Part shown: positions 12,301-20,100 of the stretch, piece by piece
Position numbering within the stretch: the stretch's first letter is position 1
Layout of the letters: the number at the start of each line of letters is the position of its first letter
NCBI GenBank assembly: GCA_019648995.1
Contig: BLXT01005793.1
Span: forward strand, 1,233,946 to 1,257,442
From: Plakobranchus ocellatus
Lineage: Eukaryota > Mollusca > Gastropoda > Plakobranchidae
Reading direction: 5' to 3'
Length of the DNA: 23,497 nucleotides
The notes under the pieces: generated by a model
The model's input: only the letters and a program-made list of their open reading frames with translations
Told to the model about the DNA's origin: nothing
Database searches by the model: none
Made by a program: the position numbers and the translations under genes

Positions 12301-14128
12301 AACAGACAATGTGCTTGAAAGACGTTTGAAAAACTCATTTTATGAGGAACGCTATCAAAGTTTTCATATATTTTCCATTATTTCACAATTTGCTGAAAGT
12401 TCAGTCTTCCAAAAACCTCACTCATTGAAAAGAAAAAGAAACCAATGAAGAATCATAAATCATTCCAAAAGGCTTGTAGCAGGAGGTATATGACTCATTC
12501 CCATTACATTTTCATTTTCTTTCAGCTTTGAAGAGGCAGCTTCAGTGTATATGAATCTTGTGCAAAAAAAAATGTTCTTTGTCCTTCAACTTTTTGCTAA
12601 AAATAATGAATGGACCAAAATAAAATTAGCACACTTTTGAGTGAGTCAAGTTTTGTCCCAAGTAAAGTAAGAAGCAACCTCAGAACACACAGTGAATAAT
12701 TTGACTTTTTTCCTCCCACCATTTGTGATGACAACTAGTTGGAGACGAAAAAAATTAAAAGATGCACATTGTCTTTACTTGTCTAGAACTATTTACAACC
12801 CAAATATATCTCAAAGTAGAAAGAAAGACATTATATGACATTTAATTTTGTAAAAGCAATGGAGAACGTTCGTAAAATATATTTTTCCCTCATTGCATCT
12901 CCTGATATATATCCAGATAAACCACATGAAATGAAAGTGCAAAGATAATTTGTGAAGGATTCTCATAGAGAGTTAAAACTAATATTTAAAATGGGAATTT
13001 CAGATTAAAGAAAGAAAAATGACCCATTGCTTCATGCATAAAGCTTTTTCAAGAAAATGCTTTAGACTTTCTCTTCCAAACAATAATATCTGATATTTCT
13101 GTTTTCTTACATAGGAATTTCTAATGAATTCATTCAGAAGGAACCAAAAGTTGATTGGGTTGGCTTTTGCATTTAAGTATTTACAAACATTGATCATGAC
13201 AGATTTCTTTGCTTCAACACACTCTTGAGCAACATCTATAACAGAAGAAATTTGCTTAGTGCAATCAGGCCTCTAGTACATTTAAATAAAACTAACTATT
13301 TGGTGTTTACAAAAAGAGCTAAAGAAAAGCTTTCATTTTTCTATTTAAAATTAGATTAAATTTATTGATGTAGCCAGACCTGCCAACCCCAAATTGTTCT
13401 CACAGAGTTATTCACCTCTACTCACAGAAATGTAGAAAGTCTCATAGAAATATGCCAGTATACAATTAAATGCTCATGAATAAACTGTATTACACCTTAA
13501 TTACATACTCAACTATAGACATTCCATAACATTAAAGTATAATATCAGAGGATGATTAATGAATTTTCGACTCTAAAGATGCAAGAAAGTATCTCCCTAC
13601 TCACTGCCATTAGTCCAATAATTTCACCATTTTTCAAACATTAAAGACCTGCAGGCTTAGGGCCTGGATGATGAATTTTTTTTTAAAGTGCACTACAGTG
13701 TATAAATTATAAAATTCAAAATCTAGCTCACACAATAATGGGTTACATGCAAAAAAAAAGAAAATCTGTGTGAGACAGATCTGCAGAATCTCAGTAACGC
13801 TTAAAATTGTGACCCATAGTGTATTAAATAAAAGAAAACATGAGTTTTCCTTTGCTCTATTTGAAATTACAGAGATTCCCACAAGTCATATCGGCCTACA
13901 ATGTATTCATGTCTGTGTAGGCTAAGGCTTCGACTAGAGCCTAAATTAGATCTCTAGGACCATTATAAAATTTTGATTATACATCAAGAAACAAAATTAA
14001 GAGTATAGCGAAATTAGATATGTCCTGGATCTTGATATTGCCAAGATTGAGAGAGAGTGAGAGAGAGAAAGAAAAAAAAAGAGAGAGAGTGAGAATTACT
14101 GAGAGAAACTCACAGAATGATAAAAGAG

Positions 14129-14191
<63 letters not shown>

Positions 14192-17100
14192 NNNAAATAA
14201 GAAAAGAAAGAGTGAGAATTACTGAGGGCGAAGGATTTTTTTTGGTTACCTTACCACCAGCGCCGAAGGTCTATTGAGTTACAGAACCACCCCTCCCCCC
14301 CAAAAAAGGAAAAAAAAAAACATTTTGGGATAGATCTAGATGCTTTATTTAATCCAACGACACTTAGCAAACCTGGTATAAGATTAAAGAACCTACACCG
14401 GTTTACTTTAAGGGCAGTTAAAAAAACCGAGGATCAACTTTCCATTGATACCACATTTTTGTATTATGTGAATGGAAAGAAAATCGCACAAAATGAAACA
14501 AAAGCACAAGCCCTTAGGTAAACAGCCAAAGTGTAAAATTTTCCCTATTGGAGGGATGAATTACCCCTAAAGCATAATGTTGGCGTGTCTGCATGTAGGA
14601 CCATGACATATCAATAACACAGTAGTTGCTCGGTCTCTTTATAGAATGTTGAATAAATGTTATGGACCGCAAATTGGATACTTGGATTATATCGATAGTA
14701 ATTTAAAAATGTTCAAAGCTATTTAAATAGGTAAAGAGTACACGTCAGTAGATATCGCATGGATCCAACTGATAAAACAAGATAATTTTTTTTCTCGTCC
14801 ATTGGCACAACTGAGCGGGATTTTAGTGGGGCAGCCCGGAAAACGGAATTTAAAGGCGTTCACCAGAATTTTTCCCGGCGAAAACAGGAAATTGGCAGGT
14901 CTGTGTAGGCTTTAGCAATACTAAAATATTATATCCAAATCAGGAGTATATTAACACACATTGTGACATTTCATATTAGATTTATTTATTTATCTTTTAA
15001 CAAGCCTGAAATTCCTTATGTTCAAGAAATTTTGACAGAAAGTTGATATTCTCCAGCTTCATCTCAAATGTTAAGACAACAGAAGATATACTTACCCTCT
15101 CTCCTTGCTAGAATCTTCCTGCGGTGAATGCTGTTGTGGATACCACACTCCTCCTTCAATTCCTCCTCAGATAAAGACTTGAGCTCATACTTGTCCACTC
15201 CATGACGTAGCATCCAGTAAGTATACTGTGACAGTTCAGGGTTTAAGGACATCAGCCAGGAATCCAGGCCTGTTGGGTCACTGATTGAGTAGTCAGCTGT
15301 GATCTTCAGAGATTTCAGCTCACGAGCAAATCTGATCCGGGCAAATGAATTAGCAGAAAAGCACTTATATATACACAATAAAAACTGAACAACTGTTTTT
15401 GACAGCAATGTTATTCAGGGCCGGATCAAGAACTTCAGAAAGGGGGTTTCCATGGGGGTTTGGGGGTCCTCCCCTAATGGGTGTACAAAGGGCATTGAGG
15501 TAGTCAGGCAAAGCCTCCCTGAAGCTGATGAATTTTTGCACTTTAGAGTGAAAATGTGGCCTTTCCTGGCACTAAAATAGTACATTATCAACAAAATTGA
15601 GTACCATTTAAAGGTAATTTTAGTTTAAAGGGTCCATCCACAGGTACATAACTTTTGCAGGGAAGCTTCCAGAAGACTGGAACCCCCCCTCCCCGAATCT
15701 GGCCCTGTTATTGATTGTAAATGGTTGCTTCCATCTAAAATATTTCTCATTTGACTGAGACACTCAGAGATAAAGAGAAAGAGAGAGAGATTGTGGTGCA
15801 GAACTGAGGCAAACGCACACACAAAGATAAACTGCGAGGCAGGTAAATAGAAAAACTGCTACACTCATTAAAAACATAGTTCAATCAAAAACATTAGTAG
15901 TTAATTTACAGCATTGAATTTCATCCTTCTCAAGAACTTCAGTGATTTTCATATCCTTCTACAGGTACAATATGGATGTACTAGATTGTCTAGAGATGGA
16001 AAAAAAAAACAGCTTTAAAAAATTATATCCTCAGAAAAGGTCTTTTAATAAGCACACATTGTAAAGAGAATGAAAGTATGGCCTCTCTAAAAGTGTTGTT
16101 GATCTTTTTTGGGAGAAGGAAATCATCAGTAATTCTGAGTTTAAAATATTTATCTTGCACAGGAAAGTTCATGAGCAATTTGATACAATGAAAGTGGCAT
16201 ACATCATTAGATAATGTGGTATATTAGAAATTAATATATTGAATGAACAAACTATCTCAGTATCAAGAAAATTGGATGTAATTTTTGAAAAAATAAAAAA
16301 AGAAATAAAAAAGACCTGAAACCATTGATTTCACTAAATTTTGGCGCACATTAACAGTTACATCTTTAACATATTCCTTTAAAAAAATAGCTTTAATATG
16401 AGACAAAAAAAAAAAAGAAAGAAAGAAAAAAAAAGAACAAGAAAAATCCCCATCTCTGTCACTAAAAAGCATTTTTCCAATTTAAAATACACCTTAGAAA
16501 CCTATTTTTTTTCCACGAAATGTAATTAGAATGGTAGCGAGACATATAACTAATTATGAAGAAACAAAGTAAGGTGTATTTTCTTTAACTCAGGAGAGCA
16601 AAATGTTTCATGTGTAAAGATAGCCTTGAGGGATTGTTTATGACTTTAAATAATCAAATGCAAAGTAGGCGATGATCATACAAATTTAATATGAGGGGCA
16701 AAGAACAAGAGTCTTCCCTAACAAAATCAAAAATGATTTTTAGTGTATAGTCTGACAAACTTAAAAACGAATGTAACATGGCAAAAAAAAAAATTGGCCA
16801 GCTCTATTCAGATTTTATGTTTAACTTCTAAAAATGCAATAGTGATAAATATGTAAGTCTTATTCACAAATAAAATATGATGAAAGTAATTTAACCAAGG
16901 TCAATCCCAAGCAATTTGTCTGACGTGATTTTTTTTTCTTTTTGCAGGCAACTGCTCCTGATAGGTTTTATCAATGACATGAAGTGAAACATAATACATT
17001 TATTTAAGAATTTTAGCTTAGTTGGTCTCCAATTTCAGCCATAAAATTATATAAAAATCAGGAAGACAATGAGCCAAAGAGGAAGACAAGGCACAGAAAA

Positions 17101-20100
17101 TTTCAATGGGTAAAAATAAAAGAATCAACTGACCTTTTCCTTACAATACTAGATTTCATATTCAAGCCATTCTGCAGGTCCTCATCGGTTAGAATCAGGA
17201 GGAGATCCCCATCAAGATGAGATTCTCTGACTTTTGGGGCATAGTCCTCAAACCCAATCTAGTTTGAATTATTTGATAGAGTATTGCAGTTTTTCAAAAT
17301 TCAGATTTTGAAACACAGTCCAAGTATTTACAAATAATATATAGAAATTAATTTCTCTAATATATCAAATCAGGTATAGGGTATGAAGATTAAAAAAAAA
17401 AAAGATTGCAATTTCACTTACATATATAAACAACTTAGTTAAAGTTTTCTTGGTGAAATAATAATAAATGGAAACTTTAAGAGCTTTGAACATTGAAAAG
17501 AAAAGCAATAATTAGTTTGTAAGCCTCACACATCGATGCATATTTCTCTTTTTTTTTCCATGTATACCCTAACTCTCACAGTATCAGTTACCTGCGTAAT
17601 CCAGTAGACAACGTCATCCACAGTCCACAGAGGCACCTGCTGTGACAATTTGTGAGGGATCTTCTCACCAATGTTTTTCAAAGCCTCAGCAGCTAGCTTG
17701 GAAGCAACAGTATTGGGGCTGCTGGCAATTTTCTTCAGGGGTTCTACGGCATCTATTTCATGGAAAATCTGCAATGGTTACAAAAGATTGCATAAACTAT
17801 GGCACAGTCAAGTTATTGCAGATGAGTAGTAAAACTAATTTTGACATACAAATAACTTTTTTTTCAAAATAAGGGAAAAGAGCAGAAAGAGGAAAAAAGA
17901 AGAGAAAAAAAAAGAAAAGAAGTAACAGAAATATGAGAAAAATGCAGACCAGAAAAAAGCAAACATAAGCAACCCAAAAAAAAAAAAAAAAGGGAAAACG
18001 TGTTACCTCTTGCCTTCCTTGCTCTGCCTTGATGATTGCCTCCATGGCAAAATGAAATGCAGCCAATGCTTGAGCTTCTTGTCTGCGAGAGAATAGCAAT
18101 GGAATCAGATGTTTCAGCCAGATCTTGTCTCGTCCTTGTTTATGAGTCACATCGCTTGTGGCAAATTGACTAGGTTTGTTTGAGTTAATGAACGGTAGCA
18201 CCTGGAAAAAGGAATTTTTTACGAAAAGAAAAAGTATTAAGAGCACATGTCAGATGCATCCTTTTCTTTGAAAAATCAAGATATAAGTGTGTTAACTATT
18301 AATTTTGAAAGAATTCTAGATCAGATATATTACAAGGTAAATGCAATAGATCATATGCCCAAAAAAATTTATCTGAAAAGAATCCAATGACTTACATGCC
18401 TTTCCAACAGTCAAATACAGTTGATGTCAACTGTGAATAGTTTTAATGTTAAGAAAACAAATACAAAACACCAGTTTGAAGTTCAAATGATGTTAAATTA
18501 GGCTAATACCAATAACAATTCTTACCAGTTCTAAAGTACCAGATTTTATAACAGAGGCTTCCAATTCTTTGTTAGCAACAAGAGCTGATATGGCTAAGCA
18601 GGCATAGTATCGTATACTATTGTCATCACTAAAGGCTAGAGGAAAAAGCCATTCTGGCACCTGAAAACAATTGTAAAATCAAAATTATCAATGCAAGGCA
18701 ATAAGATGTAATAATAAGTGATAAATGATTACCCTTTGGGTATTTTCATTTCCACCATCTAAAATAGACTTACACTTTCATTATCAAGATATATTGCTGT
18801 TAAACTGTAAATTGAATTAAATAAAGAATGGAAAAACATAGAAAGCTTTCTTTTTTGTAAAAAAAACATTTTAAGTTAAGGTTGAGTGCACCTGAATTAA
18901 CTCTAAATAAGCTGCTAAAAGAGTACCTTGTGTTTGGACATAATTTCCTGGTTTTCAGCACCACCAAATAGTGAAAGATTGGCAAGAGCTTTGGCACAGC
19001 GCCTTAGTATAGAGTAGTCAGTGCCACATCGACACCAGCGTAAAATCACATTGAGGCCACCCAGGTTAATGACTTTGGTACATGTCTCCTCTGACAACTT
19101 GAACATATTTTCAAGAATTCCTGTAAGAAGTAAAAACGATGATAGGTCTGATTTTTTTTCTTCAATGTTTTGTATCAATTGTAAATTGATCAAACAACTC
19201 ATGCAACTCAAGATAGCTATATATATATATAGTATACAAATTTAGGTTTGACCTTGGAGTTAACAAAACAAATTACACAAACAAAAAGTGCAGAAGAAAT
19301 CCTATTCATCTAAGAGAAGGCGGGACTCATCCCTTCAAAAATACCCCAATTTTTGGCTTATTTGGCCATGGCATAGGGGCTCTGATGCACAGAAATCATC
19401 ATGCAGACAAAGAATAAAAATATTTTTTCATAAAATAAAAATACATAGATCCAGATCTAGATTATGCATTTCCTTTTACCAGATAACTCTTAAAATAAAA
19501 TTATGTAGCATTATGTAGCTTTAATTGCAAGAAAATGCAAAGATACAAATGACCAATGCTACAGCAGACAGTAAACTTTAAAATTTGCAATACCTGTAGC
19601 AGCTTGAGCCATTTCTAAATCTCCTTCAAAGTCTCTAGTCATCTTGACCACAGCCTCTAAACCATCTTTGGCCACTCTTTCTCTATTTCGAGTTGACATT
19701 ACCTGAAAGAAAGGTGTATTGTAAGATGTTTCAAGATTTCTAAGTAAGGCATATAACATTTAAAAGCTAAAACTTTTATTTGAAAATCTTAATGTGTCGA
19801 TTGAAGAGAAAGGTTGAATAACAAACAAACCAACAAGAAAATCATTCCAATTGTTTGTATTTGTTAACAAAGAATATTGGCACTCAGAAACAAAGATTTC
19901 AGTGCTGCACTTTCCCTTGGAGAACAGTAAGAGTAAATTAATGCCTTAAGAACTTGAAATGATTACCAAACTAACTCAGAGATACTAGAGAATGTTGCCA
20001 TCACAGAAAGACTTTTATTGAAGCAGCTTTCTTACAACTTTCCTTTGAAAGAAAAATTGACAAAACAAGAGGAAGAGAGATATGAAGAAGAATTTGGATA

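Larger units (their letters stand above)
13375..14903. mobile_element. Possible degraded inverted-repeat (hAT-like) element
   Basis: CAGACCTGCCAA at 13375-13386 recurs inverted at the right end (TTGGCAGGTCTG, 14892-14903). The right end is locally GC-richer, with CCCGGCGAAAACAGG-type sequence just inside, unlike the flanking intron. CAGACCTGCCAA-type ends are, as I recall, common on DNA transposons of marine invertebrates. A clean 8-bp target duplication is not seen: GATGTAGC on the left, TGTAGGCT on the right, sharing TGTAG with an offset. A competing reading is a shorter insertion flanked by a 13-bp direct repeat. Confidence 0.4.
12180..15095 (-). other. SARM1 intron 9 (2916 bp, phase 1), the longest intron
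   Basis: Holds a possible inverted-repeat element (13375-14903) with an embedded GA microsatellite and a 3-N gap. The rest is AT-rich with no coding similarity seen. Confidence 0.85.

Noticed and set aside
14020-14277. 85-codon Arg/Glu-repeat frame
   Set aside because: Translation of the GA microsatellite across an N gap.
17797-18246. Poly-Phe extension of exon 6 in the same frame
   Set aside because: It reads through the donor at 18006 into an intronic T tract; the spliced frame continues correctly into exon 7.
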